From Nocardioides thalensis (GTDB taxonomy: Bacteria > Actinomycetota > Actinomycetes > Propionibacteriales > Nocardioidaceae), in assembly GCF_013410655.1 (NCBI RefSeq), contig NZ_JACCFP010000001.1, positions 1,054,001 through 1,118,000 on the forward strand: a stretch of DNA of 64,000 nucleotides, given 5' to 3'. The notes below the pieces were generated by a model, which saw only the letters and a program-made list of their open reading frames with translations, ran no database searches and was not told where the DNA came from. The position numbers and the translations under genes are program-made. Below, piece after piece: positions 8,424 to 16,738 of this stretch (its first letter is position 1; each line of letters begins with the position of its first letter).

Positions 8424-8429
8424 TACGCT
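8424..8429 (+). promoter_or_regulatory. putative -10 of prfB (leaderless type)
   Basis: TACGCT, 8 nt before the chosen GTG start, with no Shine-Dalgarno between them. Confidence 0.4.
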
Positions 8430-8437
8430 TGACCGTT

Positions 8438-9556
8438 GTGGCAGGCCCCGAGTACGACACCGAGATCAAGCAGCTCCGCGCGACGATGAGCACCATCGAG
8501 CAGGTCCTCGACCTGCCCGCGATGCAGCGCGAGATCGAGGACCTCGGCGTCCAGGTGGCCGCCCCGGACCTGTGGGACGACCAGGCCAACGCGACCAAGG
8601 TCACCGGCCGGCTGTCCGCGCTCCAGGGCCAGGTCGAGCGGTTCGAGGCGCTCCAGGGCCGGGTCGACGACCTGGAGCTGATGGTCGAGCTCGCCACCGA
8701 GGAGGGCGACGCCGACTCGCTCGCCGAGTCCGAGGCCGAGCTGGGCCGCATCAAGAAGGCCGTCGAGGCGCTCGAGGTCCGCACCTTGCTCTCCGGGGAG
8801 TACGACGAGCGCGAGGCGATCGTGACGATCCGCGCCGGCGCGGGCGGCGTCGACGCCGCCGACTTCGCCGAGATGCTGATGCGGATGTACACCCGCTGGG
8901 CCGAGCGCAACAAGTATCCCGTCGAGGTCTTCGACGTCTCCTACGCCGAGGAGGCCGGCATCAAGTCGGCCGAGTTCGCGATCCGCGCGCCCTACGCCTA
9001 CGGCACGCTGTCGGTCGAGGTCGGCACCCACCGTCTGGTGCGGATCAGCCCGTTCGACAACCAGGGCCGGCGCCAGACCAGCTTCGCCGCCGTCGAGGTC
9101 GTGCCCCAGCTCGAGGAGACCGACGAGATCGAGGTCGACGAGAACGACGTCCGCGTCGACGTCTTCCGCTCCGGCGGCCCGGGTGGCCAGTCGGTCAACA
9201 CCACCGACTCCGCGGTTCGGCTGACCCACATCCCGACCGGCATCGTCGTCTCCTGCCAGAACGAGAAGTCGCAGCTGCAGAACAAGGCCGCCGCGATGAT
9301 CGTCCTCAAGGCCAAGCTGCTCGCGAAGAAGAAGGCCGAGGAGGCCGCCCTCAAGAAGGACCTCAAGGGCGACGTCGCCGCGAGCTGGGGCGACCAGATG
9401 CGCAACTACGTGCTGAACCCCTACCAGATCGTCAAGGACCTGCGCACCGGCTACGAGACCGGCAACCCGCAGCCCGTGTTCGACGGCGACATCGACGGGT
9501 TCCTCGAGGCCGGCATCCGGTGGCGCCGCGGCGCCGAGAAGGCCGACGCGAACTAG
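8438..9556 (+). CDS. prfB: peptide chain release factor 2
   Basis: 372 residues from GTG 8438, which gives the family-typical N-terminus [12 protein letters not shown]; the in-frame GTG at 8408 would add an atypical leader. It terminates translation at UGA and UAA. The catalytic GGQ is in [17 protein letters not shown] (about residue 250), and the RF2 discriminator SPF is in [16 protein letters not shown] (about residue 206). The frame is continuous with no internal UGA, so the programmed +1 frameshift that autoregulates RF2 in E. coli is absent. It precedes ftsE/ftsX/smpB as in other actinobacteria. Confidence 0.97.
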   Translation: MAGPEYDTEIKQLRATMSTIEQVLDLPAMQREIEDLGVQVAAPDLWDDQANATKVTGRLSALQGQVERFEALQGRVDDLELMVELATEEGDADSLAESEAELGRIKKAVEALEVRTLLSGEYDEREAIVTIRAGAGGVDAADFAEMLMRMYTRWAERNKYPVEVFDVSYAEEAGIKSAEFAIRAPYAYGTLSVEVGTHRLVRISPFDNQGRRQTSFAAVEVVPQLEETDEIEVDENDVRVDVFRSGGPGGQSVNTTDSAVRLTHIPTGIVVSCQNEKSQLQNKAAAMIVLKAKLLAKKKAEEAALKKDLKGDVAASWGDQMRNYVLNPYQIVKDLRTGYETGNPQPVFDGDIDGFLEAGIRWRRGAEKADAN

Positions 9557-9690
9557 AGAACCGCGTCGAAGACCACTTCAGCGCTGAGGAACGCGACCAC
9601 CGCGGCGACCGCGGCGCTCCAGTCGCCGCTTCCCAGGAGGCACAGGGCGATCACGACCATCCCCGTGCGCCAGGGCCATCGCAGCGCCAT
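9553..9690 (-). CDS. small membrane protein, 45 aa
   Basis: 45 residues from ATG 9690, with GGAGG six bases upstream; ATG 9705 would add five residues but has no ribosome site. Almost wholly hydrophobic after MALRWPWR: two segments, [13 protein letters not shown] and [17 protein letters not shown]. The stop overlaps the prfB stop from the opposite strand by 3 bp. A CTAGT-N5-ACTAG dyad lies just upstream at 9723. Not a family I recognise. A clean ribosome site, a membrane-protein composition and a private upstream palindrome argue that it is real. Confidence 0.5.
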   Translation of the reverse strand: MALRWPWRTGMVVIALCLLGSGDWSAAVAAVVAFLSAEVVFDAVL

Positions 9691-9722
9691 CGCCGCCTCC
9701 GTCATCCACAGGTGTTCAAAAC

Positions 9723-9737
9723 CTAGTGAATAACTAG
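9723..9737. promoter_or_regulatory. dyad CTAGT-N5-ACTAG
   Basis: A 15-bp AT-richer palindrome in an otherwise very GC-rich gap between two minus-strand genes, 33 bp upstream of the small membrane protein start. The size and shape resemble a MarR-type operator; no such regulator is nearby. Confidence 0.4.
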
Positions 9738-9761
9738 AGTAACGCAGGTATCGCCACGGGG

Positions 9762-10397
9762 CTAGGTGGCGCTCGCCGCCTCCGCGGCAGCGACGCACCA
9801 GCGACCGGTGCGGTCGAGCAGCTCCCTGTCGCCCGGCCGGCCGGGCAGCCCGAGGCTGCACGAGAGCCAGGCGTCGCCGAACAGCCCGCGGTAGGTCGCG
9901 ATGCGGCGCTGCCGGTCGTCGCACACCAGGGTGACCGACGGGGCGCCGTACGCCTCGGAGCCGGGCTGCTTCTCACAGCCGGCGGTCTCCTCGGCGGCCC
10001 GCACCAGCTCGCCGGCCCGGTCGGCGGTCACCGGGGGAGCGAACACCCAGGCCCGCGCCTCGGCGCCGTCGGCGGCGACGTACGTGCAGCCGTACTCGTG
10101 CGCCACGTCGACCTCCTTCGGCACCAGCTCGGTCGGGTCGCCGTTGCCGTAGGACTCCTCGTCGGTCGCCTCGGCGCCGAGCGCCTCGGACACTGCCTCG
10201 GGGGCGACCCGCTCGCAGAAGCCGGCCCGGGTGATCGAGACGGTCGAGGTGTCGTAGTCCTTCAGCGCCGTCGAGTCGTACGGCGCCGGGCCGGTCGGTG
10301 TGTCGTCGGTCTCGTCGCCGGCCACCCACACACCGGCCGCCAGAGGCAGCGCGGTGAGGAGAATTGCGATGAAGATCGCACGGACGGCCACGGGCAC
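9762..10397 (-). CDS. hypothetical exported or membrane-anchored protein
   Basis: 211 residues from GTG 10397 (GTG 10391 is possible). The N-terminal segment [21 protein letters not shown] is a signal anchor or uncleaved signal peptide. The exported part has six Cys (FCERV, YGCTY, AGCEKQ, LVCDD, LSCSLG, WCVAA), which suggests three disulfides. The layout resembles small DUF3558-like secreted proteins of actinobacteria, but I cannot assign a family. It is divergent from ftsE with a 51-bp gap. Confidence 0.65.
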   Translation of the reverse strand: MPVAVRAIFIAILLTALPLAAGVWVAGDETDDTPTGPAPYDSTALKDYDTSTVSITRAGFCERVAPEAVSEALGAEATDEESYGNGDPTELVPKEVDVAHEYGCTYVAADGAEARAWVFAPPVTADRAGELVRAAEETAGCEKQPGSEAYGAPSVTLVCDDRQRRIATYRGLFGDAWLSCSLGLPGRPGDRELLDRTGRWCVAAAEAASAT

Positions 10398-10435
10398 GCC
10401 GACACCATAGTTGGGCTCCGTACAGGTGGTTCGCG

Positions 10436-10441
10436 TACCGT
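10436..10441 (+). promoter_or_regulatory. putative -10 of ftsE (leaderless type)
   Basis: TACCGT, 7 nt before the GTG start of ftsE, with no ribosome site in the gap. Confidence 0.35.
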
Positions 10442-10448
10442 CTGGTCG

Positions 10449-11138
10449 GTGATTCGCTTCGAGAAGGTCACCAAGAAGTACGCCGGCCCCGGCCGCGCCG
10501 CGCTCGACCAGGTGACGATCGACATCGACAAGGGCGAGTTCGTCTACCTCGTGGGCCAGTCCGGTTCCGGCAAGTCGACCGCCCTGCGGCTGGTCCTGCG
10601 CGAGCTCCGGCCGACGACCGGCCGCGTCTACGTGGCCGGCAAGGAGATCAACCGGATGGCCGGCTGGAAGGTGCCCCGGCTGCGCCGCCAGATCGGCACC
10701 GTGTTCCAGGACTTCCGGCTGCTCCCCAACAAGACCGTGAGCGAGAACGTCGCGTTCGCGCTCCAGGTGATCGGCAAGTCCCGCAAGGACATCAACCGCC
10801 TGGTCCCCGAGACCCTCGAGCTGGTCGGCCTCAGCGACAAGGCCGCCCGCCTGCCCGACGAGCTGTCCGGTGGTGAGCAGCAGCGGGTGGCGGTCGCCCG
10901 CGCCTACGTCAACCGGCCGATGATCCTCATCGCCGACGAGCCCACCGGAAACCTCGACCCGGCCACCTCCGTCGGGATCATGAACCTGCTCGAGGACATC
11001 AACTCCTCCGGCACCACCGTCGTGATGGCCACCCACGACCACGGCATCGTCGACCAGTTCCGCAAGCGCGTCATCGAGCTCGAGCACGGCAAGGTCGTCC
11101 GCGACGAGGCCGCGGGCGCCTACGGCTTCCAGCACTGA
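10449..11138 (+). CDS. ftsE: cell-division ATP-binding protein FtsE
   Basis: 229 residues, the standard FtsE length, from GTG 10449 ([20 protein letters not shown]). Walker A is GQSGSGKST (about residue 38), the ABC signature is [14 protein letters not shown] and Walker B/D-loop is [13 protein letters not shown]. With FtsX it forms a type VII ABC complex that does not transport but transmits ATP hydrolysis across the membrane to activate a peptidoglycan hydrolase at the septum. It is followed after 55 bp by ftsX and then a peptidase gene. Confidence 0.96.
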   Translation: MIRFEKVTKKYAGPGRAALDQVTIDIDKGEFVYLVGQSGSGKSTALRLVLRELRPTTGRVYVAGKEINRMAGWKVPRLRRQIGTVFQDFRLLPNKTVSENVAFALQVIGKSRKDINRLVPETLELVGLSDKAARLPDELSGGEQQRVAVARAYVNRPMILIADEPTGNLDPATSVGIMNLLEDINSSGTTVVMATHDHGIVDQFRKRVIELEHGKVVRDEAAGAYGFQH

Positions 11139-11193
11139 CCGCGGCCAGCCGCCCGCCCCACCGGACCGACTGACCCAGGAGAGTCCCACCACC

Positions 11194-12129
11194 ATGCAGT
11201 TGCGCTATGTCTTCAGTGAGCTCCGCACCGGCCTGCGTCGCAACCTCTCGATGCACCTCGCGGTCATCCTCACGATCTTCGTGTCCCTGACGCTGGCAGG
11301 CTGCGGCCTGATGTTCCAGCGGCAGGCCGACAAGACCGCCGAGGTGCTGGGCAACGAGCTCCAGATCCTGGTCAGCCTCTGCGTCGAGGACGACCCGAGC
11401 GACAACCCCAACTGTGCGGGCGGCGAGGTCACCGAGGCCCAGATGCAGCGCATCGAGGCGGAGATCGAGGGCAGCCCCGAGGTCGACGGCTACGACTACC
11501 AGTCGAAGGAGGAGGGCTACGAGAAGGCGCAGGAGCTCTACTCCGAGGAGGTCTTCGAGGGCCCCGACCCGGTCATCACCGTGGCCGACTGGCCGGCCGG
11601 CTACTGGGTCACCCTCAAGGACCCGAACGAGGCCGACGGCATCATCAGCGCGGTGAAGGGCCTCGACGGCGTGCGCGGGATCGGCGACCAGCGCGACGCG
11701 CTCGGCCAGATCTTCGGCATCATGACCGTCCTCAAGTACGGCTCCTGGGTCGCCTCCGGCTTCCTGCTGCTCGCGGCGCTGCTCCTCGTCGCGAACACCA
11801 TCCGCCTCGCCGCCCTGGCGCGGCGCCGCGAGATCGGCATCATGCGCCTGGTCGGCGCGTCCACCCTCTACATCGCGCTCCCGTTCCTCCTGGAGGCGCT
11901 GGTGACGGCGATCGTCGGCGTCGGTCTCGCGGCCGGTGCGCTGGCGCTGGTGCAGGAGTTCGGCGTCAACCGCGGGTTGGAGGAGAGCGTCACGTTCCTC
12001 CCCTGGATCGACTGGACCGACTACGTCCAGACCCTCATCGGCCTGGTGCCACCGGGCATCGCGCTGGTCGGGCCCGCGCTGACGGTGATCCCGACACTCC
12101 TGCTGACGCGGAAATACATCAAAGTCTGA
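11194..12129 (+). CDS. ftsX: cell-division permease FtsX
   Basis: 311 residues with AGGAGAG about 11 bases before the ATG. First membrane segment at about residues 20-42 (LAVILTIFVSLTLAGCGLMF). A large extracytoplasmic loop (about 45-170) contains a Cys pair (SLCVEDDPSDNPNC). Then three membrane segments (GSWVASGFLLLAALLLVAN; LPFLLEALVTAIVGVGLAAG; a C-terminal helix) enclose the cytoplasmic RRREIGIMRLVGAS signature. The outer loop should bind the hydrolase encoded by the next gene. Confidence 0.95.
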   Translation: MQLRYVFSELRTGLRRNLSMHLAVILTIFVSLTLAGCGLMFQRQADKTAEVLGNELQILVSLCVEDDPSDNPNCAGGEVTEAQMQRIEAEIEGSPEVDGYDYQSKEEGYEKAQELYSEEVFEGPDPVITVADWPAGYWVTLKDPNEADGIISAVKGLDGVRGIGDQRDALGQIFGIMTVLKYGSWVASGFLLLAALLLVANTIRLAALARRREIGIMRLVGASTLYIALPFLLEALVTAIVGVGLAAGALALVQEFGVNRGLEESVTFLPWIDWTDYVQTLIGLVPPGIALVGPALTVIPTLLLTRKYIKV

Positions 12130-12196
12130 GTCCTCGCGGATACGGTCGTTGCGTCCTCTTCCCCGGACGCTTCCCCGATCAACGAAGGTCTTGACT

Positions 12197-13471
12197 GTGC
12201 GCTCCTTCCCCAGCGCTTCCCGTCCCCTGTCCGCACGTCCCTCGCGAGCCTGGCTCGCGGCGGTGCTGGTCGGCAGCATCGCGATGTACGGCGCCGCGGC
12301 CCCCGACGCACGGGCCGACGAGGAGGACAAGCTCCGTCAGGAGCAGCGCCAGGTCCAGAACGACATCGACCACGCCGAGCACGAGCTCGAGCACGCGAGC
12401 AAGGAGGTCGCACAGGCGACCCAGCGGCTCGAGCGAGCCCAGGCCGAGCTGCGCGCCGCGCGGGCCGCGCTCGTCCGGGTGCGCAAGCAGCTCGACCGTG
12501 CGCGCGCCCTGGCCGAGCGGCTGAAGAAGGAGCTCGCCGCTGCCGAGCGCCGGCTCGACCAGGCCGCCGAGGAGCTGCGGCTCGCGCGGGAGGAGGTCGC
12601 CGAGCAGACCCGCGCGGTCAAGGACACCGTCCTCGGCATGGCGACCGACGGCAACCCGGCGCTCGAGCTGGTCAGCTCCTACCTCGACTCCGGCTCGGTG
12701 GAGGAGATCCTCGTCAACGAGGTCGCGGGCGACATGGTCGTCGGCCGCGAGCACCAGGCGCTCGAGGCGCTGGAAGCGGCCGAGGAGGCGCTCCAGGACC
12801 GCAAGGAGGAGATCGAGGCCGCCCGCGACCTCGTCGAGCGCAAGAAGGTCCAGGCCCAGGAGAACCTCGAGCGCGTGAAGACACTCGTCACTCAGGCGCG
12901 CGACACCAAGGCCCGCGTCGACGTACTCGTGACCCAGTCGAAGCGGGCACGCCAGGCAGCGCTGCGGGCCCGCGCCAACGACCGCGATGCGCTCCGGCGG
13001 CTCGAAGAGCGCGAGGCGCGGATCCGCGACGAGCTCAGCCAGCTCAACGGCGGCGGCAACTTCCAGGGCAACCTCAACGGCTTCCTCCAGGTGCCGGTCG
13101 CAGGCCCGGTCACCTCGCCGTACGGCTATCGCCGCCACCCGATCTACGGCTATTGGGGCCTCCACGACGGCACCGACTTCGGCGCCCCGTGCGGCGCGCA
13201 GCTGTGGGCCGGGGCCGGCGGCACCGTCGTCAACACCTATTTCGACGAGGTCTACGGAAACCGCCTCTACCTCTACGTCGGCCGCGTCAACGGCAACAAC
13301 ATCACGCTGGTCTACAACCACCTGTCGAGCTACAACGTCGGCGAGGGCGCCCGGGTCGGCCGCGGCGACGTCGTCGGGTACGTCGGCTCGACGGGCTGGT
13401 CGACCGGCTGCCACCTGCACTTCACCGTGCTGCGCAACGGCAACCCGGTCGATCCGATGAGTTACATGTAG
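12197..13471 (+). CDS. coiled-coil M23 (LytM) peptidase, probable FtsEX partner
   Basis: 424 residues from GTG 12197 with GAAGG eight bases upstream. A signal peptide (SRAWLAAVLVGSIAMYGAAA, cleavage near ARA-DEE) precedes two long coiled-coil stretches (about 40-165 and 190-290) rich in Glu, Arg and Ala. The C-terminal M23 domain has SPYGYRRHPIYGYWGLHDGT with the zinc ligands of HDGTDFG, and later HLHF. The plan matches EnvC/PcsB-type proteins that FtsEX opens to degrade septal peptidoglycan. In mycobacteria the known FtsX partner, RipC, has an NlpC/P60 domain instead. The location 67 bp after ftsX supports the pairing. Confidence 0.9.
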   Translation: MRSFPSASRPLSARPSRAWLAAVLVGSIAMYGAAAPDARADEEDKLRQEQRQVQNDIDHAEHELEHASKEVAQATQRLERAQAELRAARAALVRVRKQLDRARALAERLKKELAAAERRLDQAAEELRLAREEVAEQTRAVKDTVLGMATDGNPALELVSSYLDSGSVEEILVNEVAGDMVVGREHQALEALEAAEEALQDRKEEIEAARDLVERKKVQAQENLERVKTLVTQARDTKARVDVLVTQSKRARQAALRARANDRDALRRLEEREARIRDELSQLNGGGNFQGNLNGFLQVPVAGPVTSPYGYRRHPIYGYWGLHDGTDFGAPCGAQLWAGAGGTVVNTYFDEVYGNRLYLYVGRVNGNNITLVYNHLSSYNVGEGARVGRGDVVGYVGSTGWSTGCHLHFTVLRNGNPVDPMSYM

Positions 13472-13512
13472 CCGCCGTAAACCCGGTTGCCCGCCGCTGA
13501 GAGAATGGTGGG

Positions 13513-14016
13513 ATGAGCAAGTCGAAGGCGAAGACCCCTCCCGGAGCGGTCGACCACAAGGTCGTCGCGTCCAACAAGAAGGCGCGCCACGACTACCTCA
13601 TCGAGGACACCTTCGAGGCCGGCATGGTGCTCCAGGGCACCGAGGTGAAGTCGCTGCGGCTCGGCCGCGCCAGCCTCGTCGACGGGTTCGTCGACATCGA
13701 CGGGGGAGAGGCGTGGCTGCACGGCGTCCACATCCCCGAGTACGCCCAGGGCACCTGGACCAACCACGCCGCCCGCCGCAAGCGCAAGCTGCTGCTCAAC
13801 CGGGTCGAGATCGACAAGATCGAGCGCAAGACCAGCGAGAAGGGCTTCACGGTCATCCCGCTGTCGATCTACTTCGTCAAGGGCCGCGCCAAGGTCGAGA
13901 TCGGGCTCGCCAAGGGCAAGAAGACCTGGGACAAGCGGCAGTCGATCGCCAGCCGCGAGGCGGACCGCGAGAAGCAGGTCGAGGTGGGGCGGCGGCTCAA
14001 GGGAATGCGCGACTGA
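13513..14016 (+). CDS. smpB: SsrA-binding protein SmpB
   Basis: 167 residues; a basic, Lys-rich N-terminus ([20 protein letters not shown]) precedes the SmpB OB-fold core. Conserved segments include [32 protein letters not shown] and a basic C-terminal tail [19 protein letters not shown]. It binds the tRNA-like part of tmRNA and brings it to stalled ribosomes. The gene encoding that RNA starts 54 bp downstream. The start is an ATG 6 bases after GAGAAT, a possible leaderless promoter. Confidence 0.97.
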   Translation: MSKSKAKTPPGAVDHKVVASNKKARHDYLIEDTFEAGMVLQGTEVKSLRLGRASLVDGFVDIDGGEAWLHGVHIPEYAQGTWTNHAARRKRKLLLNRVEIDKIERKTSEKGFTVIPLSIYFVKGRAKVEIGLAKGKKTWDKRQSIASREADREKQVEVGRRLKGMRD

Positions 14017-14044
14017 CGAAGTGCGTTCATCCGCACGTCACCCG

Positions 14045-14050
14045 TAGACT
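14045..14050 (+). promoter_or_regulatory. putative -10 of ssrA
   Basis: TAGACT, 20 bp before the mature 5' end of tmRNA, which would leave a short leader for RNase P to remove. No convincing -35 is visible. Confidence 0.4.
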
Positions 14051-14070
14051 GGTGACAGCACAACTCAAGA

Positions 14071-14433
14071 GGGGCTGATCGGTTTCGACTTGGGACGTTA
14101 GTTCCAGGGGAAGCGGGTCGAGGAGCCAGCGTCATCTCGTAAACGATCGCTGGAAACCAATAACTGCCGACAACAAGCAGTCCTTCGCTCTCGCCGCCTG
14201 AGCGGTGATCGAAGCGTCAGTCAGGGCATCCGTCTCCGTCCCTGAACCTGGCGTCGCCTAGGAGACTTGCTGATCGACCACGTCAGGAGGGTCGATCGGG
14301 ACTATTTCCTGACTAGGCCTGTCGGCGACGTGTCAGTGCGAGCGCCGGGGCCGATAAAACGACACCACTGACTGCACCCGGAGAAGACCTGGTTCGACGC
14401 TCGAGGACGCGGGTTCGATTCCCGCCAGCTCCA
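14071..14433 (+). ncRNA. ssrA: transfer-messenger RNA (tmRNA)
   Basis: The 5' end GGGGCTG pairs with CAGCTCC before the discriminator A at 14433 (one G-U pair), forming the tRNA-like acceptor stem. The T-arm GCGGG-TTCGATT-CCCGC sits at the 3' end. The 5' segment GATCGGTTTCGACTTGGGAC is diagnostic of tmRNA. The tag frame runs from the resume codon GCC at 14166 to TGA ending 14201 and reads ADNKQSFALAA, ending in the ALAA degron. CCA is not encoded. The gene follows smpB, and a strong hairpin terminator lies 12 bp downstream. Confidence 0.97.
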
Positions 14434-14444
14434 CTTCAGATGAC

Positions 14445-14477
14445 CGGCCGTCGCGGACCACCGCGACGGCCGTTTCT
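14445..14477 (+). terminator. rho-independent terminator of ssrA
   Basis: Perfect 12-bp stem (CGGCCGTCGCGG, loop ACCA, then its complement, 14445-14472) followed by TTTCT. It is one of the few classical intrinsic terminators in the window. Confidence 0.85.
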
Positions 14478-14513
14478 GTCCGCCCTGTCAAACGGCCGCG
14501 AGGTGAGCCGAAC

Positions 14514-14744
14514 GTGCCCCCACCCTCCGGGTTCAGCTTTCAGCGGCGGGCTGACGGCACTGTCGTCATCAGCCACCGGGGGCGCGAGGCCACCACGGTG
14601 CGCGGCGCGCGGGCGGCCCGCTTCATCGACGAGGTCGCCTCGGGCGACGACCAGGTCGTGATGGCGCGCTGGACCGGCTCCTACAAGTTCGGCAACGAGC
14701 GCACGGCGCGCAACCACCCCCGCAACCGTGGTGGGCGCCGCTAG
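14514..14744 (+). CDS. small conserved-looking hypothetical protein, 76 aa
   Basis: GTG start 14514; no clear ribosome site. A compact basic protein: FSFQRRADGTVVISHRGREA looks like two beta strands, ARAARFIDEVASGDDQVVMA like a helix, and it ends GNERTARNHPRNRGGRR. The codon use is coding-like, and from memory the C-terminal pattern (GNYKRGNER...NHPRNR) recurs in small actinobacterial proteins of unknown function. The 3' end touches the end of the minus-strand ORF at 14741. No function is proposed. Confidence 0.6.
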   Translation: MPPPSGFSFQRRADGTVVISHRGREATTVRGARAARFIDEVASGDDQVVMARWTGSYKFGNERTARNHPRNRGGRR

Positions 14745-14848
14745 GAGGCGCCCGGTTCGCCGAAGGCCCAGGCTTCGGCGGTGGCCAGGGCCGCGGGAGC
14801 GGTGCCGCGACGGACGTCAGCCCAGGCGTCGGCAATCACCCTGTGCAT
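14741..14848 (-). other. possible small ORF, in frame beyond the HNH gene stop
   Basis: 35 codons from ATG 14848 with coding-like composition (DAWADVRRGTAPAALATAEA). It lies in the same frame as the HNH/DUF222 gene ending at 14897, with only one TAG separating them. It may be a remnant of a longer C-terminus, a separate tiny gene, or chance. Confidence 0.2.
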
Positions 14849-14896
14849 GCCGACGGCCCGCCGGTGGTGGGGTTCGGCGGGTGCGGGGCGGGACAG

Positions 14897-16330
14897 CTAC
14901 TCGGGCGGCGGGTCGCTGCCGGGGCAGGGTTGGGTGTCGAGGGCGTAGGTGCCGCCGGGGGTGACCAGCCACTGGTGACCGGTGCGGCCGCGCCAGTAGT
15001 AGACGCCGGGGGCGAGGACCCAGTACGTCCATCCGTGATGGGTCTTCACCCGGTGGTGTCCGCGGCAGACCGGCGCGAGATTGCATGGACAGGTGACACC
15101 GCCTTTGGCGTGCGGGATCACGTGGTCGAGGTCGCAGGCCTCGGCGGGTCTCCCGCAGCCGGGGAAGATGCAGGTCTGGTCGCGGAGCAGGACCTGTCGG
15201 GCTTGGCGTTCGGCGATCTCGTAGGCGCCGGTGGGTTCGTGGCCGGCGACGTCGAGGACGGGCCGGACGATGATGGTGCCCGCAGCGGCGCACCATTCGC
15301 GGATCTGCTCCGCGGTGACCGGGGTGTGGGTGTTGTCGAGTCGGCCCACCGCGCCGGCGGGGGTGATGCCTTCGACGGCGGCCTGGGAGAGGTGGACCGT
15401 CAGGTCCACGGTCCGCCCCCGCGGGGTGTGCGCAAGGGCCGCCGATGGGGTCTCGTGACGGCCATGGCCGGTCTCCTCGACCACCGGATCTTGGTCGGCT
15501 TCGGCGAGGTAGTTGAGGGTGAGGTCGCAGCGGGCCATCTCGCCGAAGGCCATGGCGCGGCGTACGTCGAGGGACTCGGTGCAGCCGAGCTCGGCGAGCT
15601 CGCGGGCGCGGTGGCGCAGTGCTTGTTCGGCGTCGAGGGCATCGGCGAGGTCGACCTCGCCGTGCAGCGGGACGGTGCCGTTGGTGCCGGCGCGGTCGAA
15701 GTCGATGTCGAAGTGCCGGGTCTCCGCCGCCTGCTTGCGGCGTTCCTCGGCCAACGCGGGGTCGAAGCGGGTGATGGCTTCGTCGATGAGGCGTTCGACC
15801 TGGGCCCAGGAGCAGGTCGTAGCGAACCGAGCCAGGTGCTGATCCACGAACCCCACCGCCTCGACGCCGAGGTCACGGGTGCAGTCGGCGATCCGCAGGC
15901 CCTTCCAGGTCGGGACGTGTCCGTCCAACACCCGGGCCCAGACCTGGGGGAGGCGGTGGGAGAGCTCCACGACCTGGCCGACGTAGTTGCGGACCGAGTC
16001 GATGCCGCGGGCGAGGATGGCGCCGAGCTCGAGGACGGCGAAGTCGGAGATCAACGGTGCGCCCTCACCCGCGAGCGGGAGCCCGGTGTCCAGGCCTCGT
16101 TCGGTGAGGGTGGAGGCGTCCTCCGGGACGGCGACGGTGTGTTCGAGGGCCCATTCGGCGATCATCTTGACCTCGCCGAGCATCCGTTCGTTGATGCCGG
16201 CGCGGTTGTCCTTGATGTCTCGAAGGAGCTGGTCGGCGCGTGCCAGCGGGGTCTCGGTCAACGGCACGTCGACCGCTCCGGCCGCGGGTGCGGCCGGGAG
16301 GTCGAAGAGGGGTGCCATCCCGAGATCCAT
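14897..16330 (-). CDS. DUF222/13E12-type HNH endonuclease-domain protein
   Basis: 477 residues from ATG 16330 (ATG 16405 would add 25 residues; neither has a ribosome site). The N-terminal two thirds is the helical DUF222 region (LLRDIKDNRAGINERMLGEV; CSWAQVERLIDEAI). The C-terminus is a zinc-containing HNH domain: CIFPGCGRPAEACDLDHV, then NLAPVCRGHHRVKTHHGW, giving the CxxxxC...DH...CxxHH pattern. These genes are multicopy in actinobacteria, and their biological role is unsettled; nuclease activity is inferred from the HNH residues. Repeats lie directly upstream. Confidence 0.9.
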   Translation of the reverse strand: MDLGMAPLFDLPAAPAAGAVDVPLTETPLARADQLLRDIKDNRAGINERMLGEVKMIAEWALEHTVAVPEDASTLTERGLDTGLPLAGEGAPLISDFAVLELGAILARGIDSVRNYVGQVVELSHRLPQVWARVLDGHVPTWKGLRIADCTRDLGVEAVGFVDQHLARFATTCSWAQVERLIDEAITRFDPALAEERRKQAAETRHFDIDFDRAGTNGTVPLHGEVDLADALDAEQALRHRARELAELGCTESLDVRRAMAFGEMARCDLTLNYLAEADQDPVVEETGHGRHETPSAALAHTPRGRTVDLTVHLSQAAVEGITPAGAVGRLDNTHTPVTAEQIREWCAAAGTIIVRPVLDVAGHEPTGAYEIAERQARQVLLRDQTCIFPGCGRPAEACDLDHVIPHAKGGVTCPCNLAPVCRGHHRVKTHHGWTYWVLAPGVYYWRGRTGHQWLVTPGGTYALDTQPCPGSDPPPE

Positions 16331-16425
16331 ACGAGAATTCAAGCACTGGGTTCCGACATCGCGAAACGTCGGAAACCCGCCTGTGGACAGGGAATTCTCG
16401 ATCATTGCCTGTGGACGGGAGGTGG

Positions 16426-16519
16426 GTCTCGATACGCCCTCACCTAGCGGCTCGGGCTACTCGACCACCCTGAACACGGCTACTCGACCACCCTGAACAC
16501 GGCTACTCGACCACCCTGG
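16426..16519. repeat. second repeat family with 23-bp tandem array
   Basis: It begins GGTCTCGATACGCC and runs into GGCTACTCGACCACC, an arrangement with TCGA-containing inverted ends. Its right end is expanded into nearly three tandem 23-bp units (starts at 16455, 16478, 16501; unit GGCTACTCGACCACC plus CTGAACAC). The third unit runs into the 50-bp palindrome. Confidence 0.75.
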
Positions 16520-16520
16520 A

Positions 16521-16570
16521 TCGGTGGTTTCGAGGCTCGGCCGTGGCCGGCCTCGCACCTCAACCACCGA
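16521..16570. repeat. 50-bp interspersed palindromic element, copy 2
   Basis: Diverged copy of the element at 7263 and 27164. Its outer arms pair perfectly over nine bases (TCGGTGGTT / AACCACCGA), and the centre differs at a few bases (CCGTGGCCGG). It lies between two genes transcribed in the same direction. Confidence 0.8.
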
Positions 16571-16738
16571 TTGCCGTGCCCGTCGTACCGTGACCACAGA
16601 CCGACGACCGCAGACGGCCTGGAACCGACGCAGTAGAGCAACCAAGCACCGCGACCCAAGCGGCGAGCAACCACGTAATCTGTAAGCCCCAGACCGTGAG
16701 GTCTCGTGACGCCCGGGCCCCTAAGCAGGGCCTGCTCC

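Larger units (their letters stand above)
16331..16738. other. repeat-rich intergenic region without genes
   Basis: About 400 bp between two minus-strand genes. It holds a 23-bp tandem repeat, a copy of the 50-bp palindromic element, and a less structured stretch (16571-16738). Open frames across it are repeat artefacts. No RNA gene is recognisable. Confidence 0.7.

Noticed and set aside
8438..8560. Programmed frameshift in prfB
   Set aside because: The frame is continuous through the region where E. coli RF2 has its internal UGA, and no slippery CTTTGA is seen.
14021..14036. GTGCG-N6-CGCAC hairpin between smpB and ssrA as a terminator
   Set aside because: Only five pairs and no T-run; it more likely lies within the ssrA promoter region.
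14071..14520. Genomic island integrated at ssrA
   Set aside because: tmRNA genes are common integration sites, but no integrase, no second copy of the 3' end and no foreign-looking genes follow.
16457..16645. Short minus-strand frames with a shared N-terminal sequence near all three 50-bp palindromes
   Set aside because: The shared peptide is only the translation of the repeat itself; the frames have no ribosome sites and differ after the repeat.
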